From assembly GCF_900129635.1 (NCBI RefSeq), contig NZ_FSRB01000002.1:1454727-1518726 (forward strand): a stretch of DNA of 64,000 nucleotides, read 5' to 3'. Source of the stretch: Singulisphaera sp. GP187. GTDB taxonomy: Bacteria; Planctomycetota; Planctomycetia; Isosphaerales; Isosphaeraceae. Made by a program: the position numbers and the translations under genes. Position 1 is the stretch's first letter, and each line of letters begins with the position of its first letter. The notes below the pieces were generated by a model, which was given only the letters and a program-made list of their open reading frames with translations, searched no databases and was not told the DNA's origin. This document shows positions 36,001 to 42,757 of the stretch, one piece after another.

Positions 36001-37158
36001 CGAGTCAAGTCGAAGGGCTGGTCCTTGAAGGTGGATGCGCCTGGCGGGACGCTACTGGCGAGGGATCTCGGTAGTGGCCACATTCGGGCCGCTCTGACCG
36101 AGATTGAAGGGGTTGTCAGGGAGGATGGATCGACCCTGGGATCGATGCGCTGCCTGATCGAGAATCGTACGGGACCGTTTTTCCCGTTCTCGCTCCCCGC
36201 GGGCTCGAAGCCCGTCTGGGTGTCGGTCGGTGGTCGGCCCACCCGACCGCTCCGCGCGGCATCCGGCCGTTGGCTGATCCCACTCGAAGAAGCCGATTCG
36301 GACGAGTTGACGATGGTCTGGGTGTCGAAACCGACGGTGGCACCCAAGCCTGGTGAGGGACGCTTGATCCCCTACCCCGGGCTCGACCAGGAGCGGAGTT
36401 CCACCTTCCTCTCGCTCCGAATTCCGGCGAGTTGGGACACGACCAGCCGGAGCCCCGTTTTTGCCGCGGTGGCTCCGGACCGGCAAGACATTTCGCGCGC
36501 GGAGAAACACGGGCGATTGATCGCCGACCGGCTCGCGACGATCGACCGCAGCTCGCTTCGCGATCGCGAGTCGCTGGTTGCATCGCTCGTCGAGTTTGAG
36601 TTGATGCTCCGGAGCGCCGAGCGCGCCGCGGTCTGGGAGTCGCCGCTCCCGTCCGCGACCCGGGAGACCGAGATCCGGGTCATCCAGGCTCGGGTCCAGG
36701 CCGCGCGTCACGGGTTGGCGGAGGCCGTCGAGACCGCCGCGCTGGATGAGCTGGCCCGAGCGGCCCGGGTCCATCTTGGCCTGGCTCGTGAGGACGCGGC
36801 CGCGGCCACCCCGGAGCTCGCCGAACCGGCGGTCCCGGTTCGGCTGCGACGGCTCGGTCAGCCTCGTCGGTTCGATGGCGACCTGGATGGGGCCGGCAAG
36901 GCTCCCGTGCTGGTGGGAACCTCGAAGCCGTCCACCTGGCTGAGCGAGTCGGAGCAAGCCGCTGGTTTCGTGTGGGCCGCCGTCGCCTTACCGCCGCTCG
37001 TCTGGGGCCTGACGCGCCGAACCGGCCGGTCGAACAACCTGACGAGCGTCCTCCTGCTCGCCGCAACGCTGGCCGTCACCGCCCTCAGCGGCGGCCTCGG
37101 GATCTTCCTCGCCGCCCTGTTCATGGCCGGACTCGGTTGGCTCTTCCCGGACGCCTGA
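30079..37158 (+). CDS. Giant exported membrane protein, two-unit paralogue (2,359 residues)
   Basis: Starts at the GTG at 30079, which follows GGGGAAGAG; an ATG at 30052 is possible. An N-terminal hydrophobic helix (GWLWARLLIPIALLGAG) exports it. Residues to about 1140 resemble the preceding gene: RFTLGLPDTETSRLTLDLPE mirrors its LELGIPEAPSTQVELDV, and FRWEVVVPEPWLV (about 910) mirrors its RWEVVVP. A central block of membrane helices (about 1142-1264) follows, then a second beta-rich ectodomain of about 1,000 residues and a final pair of helices (LLLAATLAVTALSGGLGIFL). Its length is close to twice that of the first protein, so it looks like two units fused. No enzyme motif is visible. The two genes probably form an operon. 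Confidence 0.75.
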   Translation: MTIDCSKALPNRHRRLPGWLWARLLIPIALLGAGPPEAVRIRVPAERVGTWFPHGTELRGLSAEQFDALLASARAGYQRLAGGAPARLLQARHSARWNAGLLVGSSVLVIDAPSGKGPYELILSPWTAAIEPAEAATTRLRMHDDGRTAVRVEAGTVSTVTLKWQLRARTGSQGRRFTLGLPDTETSRLTLDLPEDWIPEGATGIRQGPDPGSEPGRKTWRFEGRGGPIDLQLHGRRSDQGANQEPRAWVSGPTRVELGEALAHWTMDWLVDLEPHAPRRFQVELDRGLEFASVTGPGIDESRAEVIGEVTRVTVLLNDQVAAPTRVTFRAVARIPAEGPWPVPAARPLDALWTGGRTSIRLDPSRLLRDCREAAGRRVPARPTGDQADPNLIVFEAEAPQSVAVLTFGKPRVDVSVEVRGQLLLGNSSPRLESQLTWRVHRGHLLALDVDLPPAWVPERVQVVGIDEPLAWHPRTLPGGGVRVHVTPPSGDFTRSSLVLNLTASAAIAGGRGPITLPRVRPVGVQVVDERWLAWTESGVTLHPAKATGLAWIDPSLVIGPTNDRPAMPAGLREALAWRWISDQAEARVNRERVQEEPRGSIQLLASIDRDRLRLDWRISVDAGEEPLRSIPLVLPDPIQGAGDWHFTNEVSSVELPRKPIDPARRAELGLPESGQAWELVLPDAPSGPVVVHSRLEVPWDGRGRLPLLVMPDRFRSRHFAIVDVARQLQASVESSGLQDLEPAVAEEAIRIGNRRAGRDNLKVAADPVPRRRAYAFSYTKPGGRLEVRTEALEPASSEGVIDHSILTTFVDPQGPLRHRLALRVTIADARTLDLTLPQGSTLVRVKRDGQPVAPSRNARGHSLPLPSPTSSRNACTFVLDYQTPRRASAADQDYRPERPLASLTYLAFRWEVVVPEPWLVAEHGPSLTASDPASAPTGLRRFLPPWRWSRKGELKHDADVLRSLDQQAAETTLNEMTLGECFTRWDASPVPIVIDRMTLESGGWGPRSRVSPPHNDRNRAGAASAVIGPLGLSLVPIGEAVLVTTRVEAPDRPGGPLRDAEARAAWEARIREAVVNGSDVSDRFQTVARWRGESARKSQYGSETTDIDPSPNGRRTWRFSAVGWPESGMTIHLVDEQHERATAWAAGLAVLAIGIACRGIAPHRRALGLAVVLLGSGVGLVMTAPRPAAIAAGGATGALAVFFYGLGSAIPAWPRRRNRNRDSRPSSSPRLRSGSGVITALVGCSVFLAGADSVRLLAAAGDDTPVVALYPFEGAADPARIPNQAVIRLEDYTRLKTLADLTRQEPNPGVEALAATHRIAWQGAGGVVIESEIDLTLEGARPALWTFPVGHARDITAALDDVEIPVQVQSGGQVASVTIAGAGRKPLRIRRFVTPRRLDDAESISLPINPLASARVEVGPGPAGRRIEVPNARGALTPWASGSAGALGPVDRLEVRWVSNNEQERIPAVGSVEGLLLWDAEPAGDRLRARLTYRKPEGTSVIRLRLDPGLVVRSLAIPGQADASLQSTEKGVEWVAHINPPLPDGAAIRLEFWRPHPIGQELTDELPTRTLPRIEPLGAETYSGAIGFRRPAEWAGRLAALAGSDPITEEVFVRSWGNLPEEPLTLSGVTRFLRPSSVSVRTGLQPARLSVQPTVELNLGPGRVEVSLEAKLTQVSGRSYQVEFDVPSELQVTRVEGDGVTDWSRSSGRIQLRFDGASAKQRTVRVLGWLPVPYDPLATGTTRQEVGVPWPRWQNVEISPGSLGITAPMTFQLETAAGVTPSNPDFEDLSLTTVRTTYRVDRPEGLGRLRWEVEPPRVDVQVRSQLTINPDSAEWVAVLRYDVSGGACDSIQLKLPTVWAQSAEVTLAGGSHQLTSESRKESTVLTIRPEQPIWGSQDVTIRSVRSLAQTSTLFFPVLEPSVNGTTESDLAIVNASGREFSTEGSPSLQPIDDSSRFQTEEFSPLPGLPTSVFRVKSKGWSLKVDAPGGTLLARDLGSGHIRAALTEIEGVVREDGSTLGSMRCLIENRTGPFFPFSLPAGSKPVWVSVGGRPTRPLRAASGRWLIPLEEADSDELTMVWVSKPTVAPKPGEGRLIPYPGLDQERSSTFLSLRIPASWDTTSRSPVFAAVAPDRQDISRAEKHGRLIADRLATIDRSSLRDRESLVASLVEFELMLRSAERAAVWESPLPSATRETEIRVIQARVQAARHGLAEAVETAALDELARAARVHLGLAREDAAAATPELAEPAVPVRLRRLGQPRRFDGDLDGAGKAPVLVGTSKPSTWLSESEQAAGFVWAAVALPPLVWGLTRRTGRSNNLTSVLLLAATLAVTALSGGLGIFLAALFMAGLGWLFPDA

Positions 37159-37193
37159 TCCACCGACCACCTGAATCTCGCGTTTTCGCTCGC

Positions 37194-38258
37194 CTAAGGA
37201 TGAATCCGCTCGATCGGGACAGTGTTTCGTCGTCCCCAACGCCGCGGTTTGAGCGTAATCAGGAGCCTGCAGCCACCGCGGGGATCCGAGAAGACCGGCG
37301 GCGTCGGTGCACAAACGGCGGTCGAGAGAGACGCCGGCGGCCGCGGAGTGACCCGCACTACGTCGGGGCGGGAGGCGATTCTTGGGGGCTGAGCGTCCGA
37401 TCTGACTTGCGCGTTCTCGGGCGCGCAACGACCGTACCCGTCGTCGAACCAGTCACGTAGCAGAGCCACGACTCCCGGCTTGCCGGCGCCGATGTAGAGA
37501 CTACGGCGGCGGCGGTACTCGGTCAGAATCGGTTCCGCTCGCGCCATGATCGCTCGGTCTTCGTCGTTCGGTTGATGGCCTTTGGGGACGGCCCAGACGA
37601 ATTTGTTTGATGCCGACGCGACGGTGGGCACGGTGAGGAAATCGCGGGGGACGAGCTTCCTGTCCGTGGACTTTGAACCGTCCAGGTCGGCGCCGACGAA
37701 GAAATCGACGGCATGATCCGGGTAGCCGAAGAGATAGCCCGAGGCGCGAAGGCGGTCGGCCGTTGGGGCGTGCTCCATCTTCTCCACGACTTCGATCGGG
37801 TGCGATTCCGGCGTGATCCCATACGTCGAGAAGAAGGTGTGGTGAGCTCTGATCGTGCGCCGGAGGGCCGGGCGAGATGCGACCCAGGCGTGAGCATGTC
37901 GCTTTCCATCATGGACCGCGGCGAAAACGAGGACTCCGGCCTGAAACGCGTCGCCGCACCGAATGACGGGGAGGATCCTCCGCATCTCATCGAGCTGCCG
38001 CAGGTCAGGCGAATCCACCGGGAACCGGGTCCACCAGAAGGAGCTACTGACCGGCTTGAGCCCTCCGACAACAGTGTAGAGGGCCTCGCTGTCGAGCATC
38101 TTCAGGAGCAGCGCCTCGACCTGAGGGCGGAACTTCGGATCGAGTTGCTCGACCGGGAAGCACTCGTTGCGGGGGACGCCGTCCGCACGGAGGTCGGCGC
38201 CGAGGACCGAGCACAGAACAAGTCCAAGGAAGAGGAAGCGGGGGCCCAAACAAGTCAC
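37194..38258 (-). CDS. Exported hypothetical protein (354 residues)
   Basis: Not recognised. A GTG at 38258 preceded by a perfect AAAGGAGAT ribosome-binding site opens a signal peptide (FLFLGLVLCSVLGADLRADG); the ATG at 38297 lacks such a site. The mature protein includes ILPVIRCGDAFQAGVLVFAA, AHAWVASRPALRRTIRAHH and SGYLFGYPDHAVDFFVGAD. The tail is proline/arginine-rich. I see no catalytic motif. It lies 93 bp downstream of the DUF1559 gene on the same strand and converges with the giant-protein operon. Confidence 0.72.
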   Translation of the reverse strand: MTCLGPRFLFLGLVLCSVLGADLRADGVPRNECFPVEQLDPKFRPQVEALLLKMLDSEALYTVVGGLKPVSSSFWWTRFPVDSPDLRQLDEMRRILPVIRCGDAFQAGVLVFAAVHDGKRHAHAWVASRPALRRTIRAHHTFFSTYGITPESHPIEVVEKMEHAPTADRLRASGYLFGYPDHAVDFFVGADLDGSKSTDRKLVPRDFLTVPTVASASNKFVWAVPKGHQPNDEDRAIMARAEPILTEYRRRRSLYIGAGKPGVVALLRDWFDDGYGRCAPENAQVRSDAQPPRIASRPDVVRVTPRPPASLSTAVCAPTPPVFSDPRGGCRLLITLKPRRWGRRNTVPIERIHP

Positions 38259-38351
38259 GTTATCTCCTTTATAACTTTGTGGTAATCGCGTTTGCATGTG
38301 GTTTGATTTTCGCCGGTCGAAGCCAACCGGATTCGCACGCTTCGTCTCAGG

Positions 38352-39389
38352 TCAGTAACCATCGGCCCCGATCACTTCGCCACCCGCCCGCGTTCCCAGG
38401 CCCCGGTAGTTGGGCACATCGATTGAGCTCTTGAGGAACCGAACGGACCCGTCTCCGAGCAGGAAATTGGCACCGCCGGGATGCATGCTCCGAAACCCGA
38501 ACTGTCCGAGAGTGAGGCTTCGGGGATCGTCGACCCACGTCGTCGAATTGGTGCCGTTGGCCGGGTCGACGACCCAGGTTGGCCGGCCGATGTAGGGCGG
38601 GGCGTTGAGCTTGGGGACAACGTAGGCACCACCGGAGATCCGGGTATCGCTCCAACTCGCATAGCGCGCCGGAGTCCCAAGGTCGTCACCACTCCACGAA
38701 CCACCGACATTGGCGATGTTGAAGCGACTGAACGACGACTCCTCACGAAATCGCGACGTCTCCCCCACCATCAAGGTGTTGCTCAGTCCGTCGCTCACGT
38801 CGGCGATTCGGTAGCACGCATTCCGGCCGAACATTCCCTCGGAGAAGATCGCGCCGCACAGGTGCGCGTTCCTGGCCGTCAGCGCGGTCCCATAATTGTT
38901 CGCAATACATTCTGAGAGGCCGATGACGCTGGCGTACGACGTCTGTGTGATCTTGAACGACGTTCGTGACGGCTCGGCCCGGGTGTCCGACGGACAGAGA
39001 TAGGCCGAGACCGGGAACTCCCAGACCGACGTGTTTGGGGGGAAACCCGCGGGGAAGCTGAAGTTGAGGGTGTTGTACTTATTGCCCTGTTCGAGGTAGG
39101 GCATGATGTAGTTCGACCACGTATGCCCCCAGGCCGACGTGCAAGCCGGCTCCGTGGATCGCGACTGGGCGACGTAAGCGGGGGGAAACACCCCCAGCGC
39201 ACTCTCGTAGTTGTGCAGCGCCAGGCCGATCTGCTTCAGGTTGTTCGTGCACGAGATTCGCCGTGCGGCCTCGCGTGCAGCCTGCACGGCGGGCAAGAGC
39301 AACGCGATGAGGACCGCGATAATCGCGATCACGACCAGCAACTCGATCAAGGTAAACGCGCGGGGGCGGCGAGCCCATTGGTTTGGCAT
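38352..39389 (-). CDS. DUF1559 protein with prepilin-type N-terminal leader
   Basis: A 345-residue member of the planctomycete DUF1559 (SBP_bac_10) family. The type IV pilin-like leader is clear: after RRPRAF, the hydrophobic helix TLIELLVVIAIIAVLIALLL is preceded by the prepilin peptidase site. ARRISCTNNLKQIGLALHNY follows, as in nearly all family members. The C-terminal signature HPGGANFLLGDGSVRFLKS (H-x9-DG type) is present. Such pseudopilin-like proteins are abundant in this phylum and their role is unsettled. GAAGGACG sits before the ATG. Confidence 0.95.
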   Translation of the reverse strand: MPNQWARRPRAFTLIELLVVIAIIAVLIALLLPAVQAAREAARRISCTNNLKQIGLALHNYESALGVFPPAYVAQSRSTEPACTSAWGHTWSNYIMPYLEQGNKYNTLNFSFPAGFPPNTSVWEFPVSAYLCPSDTRAEPSRTSFKITQTSYASVIGLSECIANNYGTALTARNAHLCGAIFSEGMFGRNACYRIADVSDGLSNTLMVGETSRFREESSFSRFNIANVGGSWSGDDLGTPARYASWSDTRISGGAYVVPKLNAPPYIGRPTWVVDPANGTNSTTWVDDPRSLTLGQFGFRSMHPGGANFLLGDGSVRFLKSSIDVPNYRGLGTRAGGEVIGADGY

Positions 39390-40155
39390 CGGGTCGTCCT
39401 TCAGATCTTGGGGGGGAAACGACGGTCGATCTCGTTCCGAAGCATGCTGCTCCGCCGGCGGACGACGCCGTCGGTCCGCCGGCTCCGGTCGTTGAGGTCG
39501 CGTCGCTCACTCAGACGTCGAGGCCGCGATGAGGATCTCGGAGCCGTCCTTGAGCGGGCGGGTTGGACGCTACGACCGATGCGCAAACTCAAGGGGCGAC
39601 GCGTGGCAGGGTCGCAAGCCTAGAGTCGGATTGCGTTAGGCCCGCGCATGTCCCGAGTGGAAGGTCCGCTCCGACCTTCGTCCGATACCTAAAAAGAGCC
39701 GGCAAAGCCGCGTCTTGGAGTGAGGCCGCCTCGGAGCTTGCGAAGGTCAAGGGCGAACAGGGGAGGACCGACATCGGAGAGGAGGCTGTCGACCGAGCCC
39801 GGTTTCGCGGGACCGACGGTGACGTTTTCCACGACCGAAGTGTCCGGCTTCCCCTCATTGAGTCCGCGAGCCTGGAATTCGCCCCGATGGGATGCGAACC
39901 CAATGAGTATGTGCCGGTCGCCAATGATTCGTTCCAACGCCGTGCCCACCCGGTCTACCCGCGACCTGCTCGGTTCCTTAAGAACGTGACAGACGTCAGC
40001 TCAGGTGACGAATGTTAGGAGACGAGGGATTTGCCAAGAGTCCGCAGGGATTCCGGAACTCTTGTGACAGGTGCGGCACATTTAAAGGTGGGAAGAGAAG
40101 TCGACATCAACGAGGTTTTGTCCGAGACCATCGCTTCGCCTCATTCAGGACGCCC
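39390..40155. other. Intergenic stretch upstream of the DUF1559 gene
   Basis: About 765 bases between divergent genes. Open frames on both strands overlap each other and have no motif or clear ribosome site. I see no supported gene. Confidence 0.4.
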
Positions 40156-40518
40156 TTGATCGTGGGAACGCACCGCAAACTTCTGGTCGCTTCGCTCGTC
40201 GTGATCCATTGCTGCGTGATGCTCTGCGGCCCTAGCTTGCACTCGATCTCAGAGATCGGTCATCCCGCAATACTGGGCGGTGACACGGGGAAGAGTCACG
40301 AAGACGACCCGTTCCGGGTGCCACATGGCTTCTCCGGTCACTGTCTCGTTTGCCATCTCTTCGCGCAGGGGCAAATGCCCTCCCTGCCGACGATCGCCCC
40401 GTCGTCCTTTCAAATCGTGGTGCTTGATCGAATTCCGTTCCGGCGCGTCGCCACCTACATCCTGCCCGCCATTGTGCACCCGCGTGCCCCTCCACTTCAG
40501 AGTTTCGGTCGCGCCTGA
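40156..40518 (+). CDS. Small exported Cys/His protein, DUF2946-like
   Basis: A 120-residue protein with a signal peptide (KLLVASLVVIHCCVMLCGPS), a His-containing middle (GHPAILGGDTGKSHEDD) and the motif GFSGHCLVCHLFAQGQ. It then has a hydrophobic C-terminal stretch (RRVATYILPAIVHPRAPP). A C-x2-C-H segment after a histidine-rich part is typical of small periplasmic proteins encoded near metal-efflux genes, so metal binding is plausible but unproven. TTG 40156 follows AGGA by five bases; a GTG at 40162 is an alternative. The metal-type lipoprotein and permease lie 6 kb further on, same strand. Confidence 0.55.
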   Translation: MIVGTHRKLLVASLVVIHCCVMLCGPSLHSISEIGHPAILGGDTGKSHEDDPFRVPHGFSGHCLVCHLFAQGQMPSLPTIAPSSFQIVVLDRIPFRRVATYILPAIVHPRAPPLQSFGRA

Positions 40519-40775
40519 CCGAGTTTCTCCTCAAATCCAAGAGGGTCGTGCCTCCGTGCCCCGGCGCGGACTCCAGTGGCTGGCGATGGGCGGGCCCATG
40601 GACCAGCTGCCGGAAGAACGGCAGCCTGCTCTGGTATCAACTTGGTCCCGCGAGTCCGAAGTGGAGGAGGCCGAGATTGGGGCCTCTCGAGAAGCCCTTC
40701 ATGGTGGGCACCCGGCAGGCGACAGCGCTCTGACGTCTCCGCAGTCGATCGACGGAGACTTGTCCACGAAGAGGT

Positions 40776-41366
40776 ATGGCAAGCCTCATGGGATCGACAG
40801 CTCGAGCAGGATCGGATCGGGCCTTGTCGGACGAGCAGTTTTCATCGGTCATCGCACCGTTGCTCGGGTCGTTAGTCACCCTGGCGAGCAAGATCCTTAA
40901 GAGCCACGATCTGGCGAGTGATGCCGTCCAAGAGGCTGCGTTGGGGCTGTGGCTCGAGGAGCAATGGCCGCCCAATCCACGGGCGTGGCTCATCCGCGCC
41001 GTCATTTACCGCAGTCTCCACATGGCCCGATCTCGCGCACGCCGCCGAAAACACGAGGCCCTGGCCGGCGCCGAACGCCAGGAATCCTGCGATCGCGATG
41101 ATCCCAGCCGGCTCCTCGAAAGCCAAGATCTCCATCGTGAATTGCTGGAAGCGCTCAAGGAGCTTTCGCCCGAGCATCGTGACATCTTCGTCTTGAAGTT
41201 CGTTGAAGAATGGGACTATGAGGCAATCGCCGGGAAGCTGCAAATTCCGCTTGGTACCGTACGTTCCCGGCTGAATCGCTCTCGCAATTCTTTCCGTATC
41301 ACCGTTCTACAATTCCTTCCCGATGGATGCGAAAGTCGCGTCAATAAAGAAAGAGCGATGCGATGA
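40776..41366 (+). CDS. ECF-type RNA polymerase sigma factor
   Basis: A 196-residue extracytoplasmic-function sigma factor. Region 2 includes SHDLASDAVQEAALGLWLEE and NPRAWLIRAVIYRSLHMARS; region 4 has LSPEHRDIFVLKFVEEWDYE and IAGKLQIPLGTVRSRLNRSR, the helix-turn-helix that reads the -35 box. It is the first gene of a cluster in which every junction overlaps, so it likely controls that cluster and itself. No cognate zinc-finger anti-sigma follows; a DUF58 membrane protein stands in that place. The stop overlaps the next ATG. Confidence 0.93.
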   Translation: MASLMGSTARAGSDRALSDEQFSSVIAPLLGSLVTLASKILKSHDLASDAVQEAALGLWLEEQWPPNPRAWLIRAVIYRSLHMARSRARRRKHEALAGAERQESCDRDDPSRLLESQDLHRELLEALKELSPEHRDIFVLKFVEEWDYEAIAGKLQIPLGTVRSRLNRSRNSFRITVLQFLPDGCESRVNKERAMR

Positions 41367-42757
41367 GACCTGAACCAGGGCATTCTTTCCGCCTCTGGTG
41401 GAGCACGATGGGCGGGCGGATTTCGACCGGCAAGCGCCCGATCGAATCTCGACCGGCGATCGCCTGGACCGGACTCGGGGGCTTCTCTGCATCAAAATGG
41501 AATGACTTTCTCACGCACGACTATTTTCCCAGCGTGAACCCCTATCTTCGCTGGATGTGGACGCCGCTGGGCTGCCTTGGGCTCACCGCGGTCGCGGCGG
41601 GGCTCTGCGGGATGATTCTGCATCCGCAAGGCTTCGTGATCCTCATCGGAATCTTAGCGGTGATCGGCTTCGGCGTCGCCTGGCCCTGGCTCGGCCTTCG
41701 GGGCGTCCACGGTTCGGTCGGCTTTGACCACAAGCGCGTTCGCGAAGGAGACCAGGTGCAGCTCGAGGCCTCCATCACCAACCGGCTTCCCTGGAGCACG
41801 TGGGGCCTTACCGTTGAAGGAATCTTCATGACGAGCGACCCGAGCGAGTCTCCGGCCCCCGTCGCGGGCCTGGCGCTCCTCCGGGGGTGGCGAACGACGC
41901 ATGTGACCTCTTGTCTCGTTGCGGAATGCCGAGGCGACTACCCGATCCACCCTCCCCGAATCGCAACCGGCTTTCCCTTCGGACTTCACAAAGCGTGCCG
42001 ACCCCTCTCGACGGCGTCGCGGTTGCTGGTCTGGCCCAGAACGTTTCCCGTCGGACCGATTCCCGAAACGTCGGGACGAGGCGTTGAAGGCTTCGCCCCT
42101 CGTGACAAGCCGGGGACGTCGGGCGACGTGATCGGTGTCCGACCGTATCGACGCGGCGATTCTCTGCGTCGAATCCACTGGCCGCAAACGGCCCGTCACG
42201 ACCAACTGGTCGTCTGCGAGCACCACGCTCAATCGGTTCCTCGCGTCCAGGTCGTGATCGACTCTCATGAAAGCGCTCACGTGGGTCGGGGGCCGAACGG
42301 TTCGCGCGAATGGGCGATTCGGATCGCGGCAAGCTTCCTCGAGGATTGGATCGGTCAGGGTGCGGAGGTCGAACTCATTCTTCAGAGTCGTGTCATCGCC
42401 CCACGTGAAGGCTCGATCCCGGCGCGTCGCGCTCGATTTCTCGACGCGCTGGCTCGCTTCGACGCTCACGACCTACTCACTTTGCCCGACATCCTCGACC
42501 TGCCGGCCTGCCGCCAACTTCGCGAAGGGATTCGCCTGGTCGTCACCACCGACCTGGGTGTGCAAGGCATTACACGACGCGGTTCGCGTGGGATGAACGA
42601 ACTCTTCGTGGTCCTCCGAGCGGCGGCGTTCGCAGAGGACGGGGAGCAATGCCATGCCTCCCCGATGTTGTTGACCCCTTGGATTTGGGTGGACGACCCA
42701 ACGCGAGTCCCTCAGTGCATCCGACGCGCATGGAAGGAGGTGCCCGTTGATCGCTGA
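41363..42757 (+). CDS. DUF58 domain membrane protein
   Basis: A 464-residue protein with two membrane helices near the N-terminus (LGCLGLTAVAAGLCGMIL and FVILIGILAVIGFGVAWPWL). A beta-rich stretch follows (VREGDQVQLEASITNRLPW), then the DUF58 core VIGVRPYRRGDSLRRIHWPQ at about 255-275. The rest resembles a von Willebrand A fold (VPRVQVVIDSHE). DUF58 proteins are nearly always encoded beside a MoxR ATPase and a transglutaminase, as here. They are thought to assist assembly or maturation of envelope complexes. It overlaps the sigma factor (ATGA) and the transglutaminase gene. Confidence 0.93.
   Translation: MRPEPGHSFRLWWSTMGGRISTGKRPIESRPAIAWTGLGGFSASKWNDFLTHDYFPSVNPYLRWMWTPLGCLGLTAVAAGLCGMILHPQGFVILIGILAVIGFGVAWPWLGLRGVHGSVGFDHKRVREGDQVQLEASITNRLPWSTWGLTVEGIFMTSDPSESPAPVAGLALLRGWRTTHVTSCLVAECRGDYPIHPPRIATGFPFGLHKACRPLSTASRLLVWPRTFPVGPIPETSGRGVEGFAPRDKPGTSGDVIGVRPYRRGDSLRRIHWPQTARHDQLVVCEHHAQSVPRVQVVIDSHESAHVGRGPNGSREWAIRIAASFLEDWIGQGAEVELILQSRVIAPREGSIPARRARFLDALARFDAHDLLTLPDILDLPACRQLREGIRLVVTTDLGVQGITRRGSRGMNELFVVLRAAAFAEDGEQCHASPMLLTPWIWVDDPTRVPQCIRRAWKEVPVDR

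Noticed and set aside
39563..40018. 151-codon plus-strand frame upstream of the small Cys/His protein
   Set aside because: Overlaps competing frames on both strands, no motif, poor start context.
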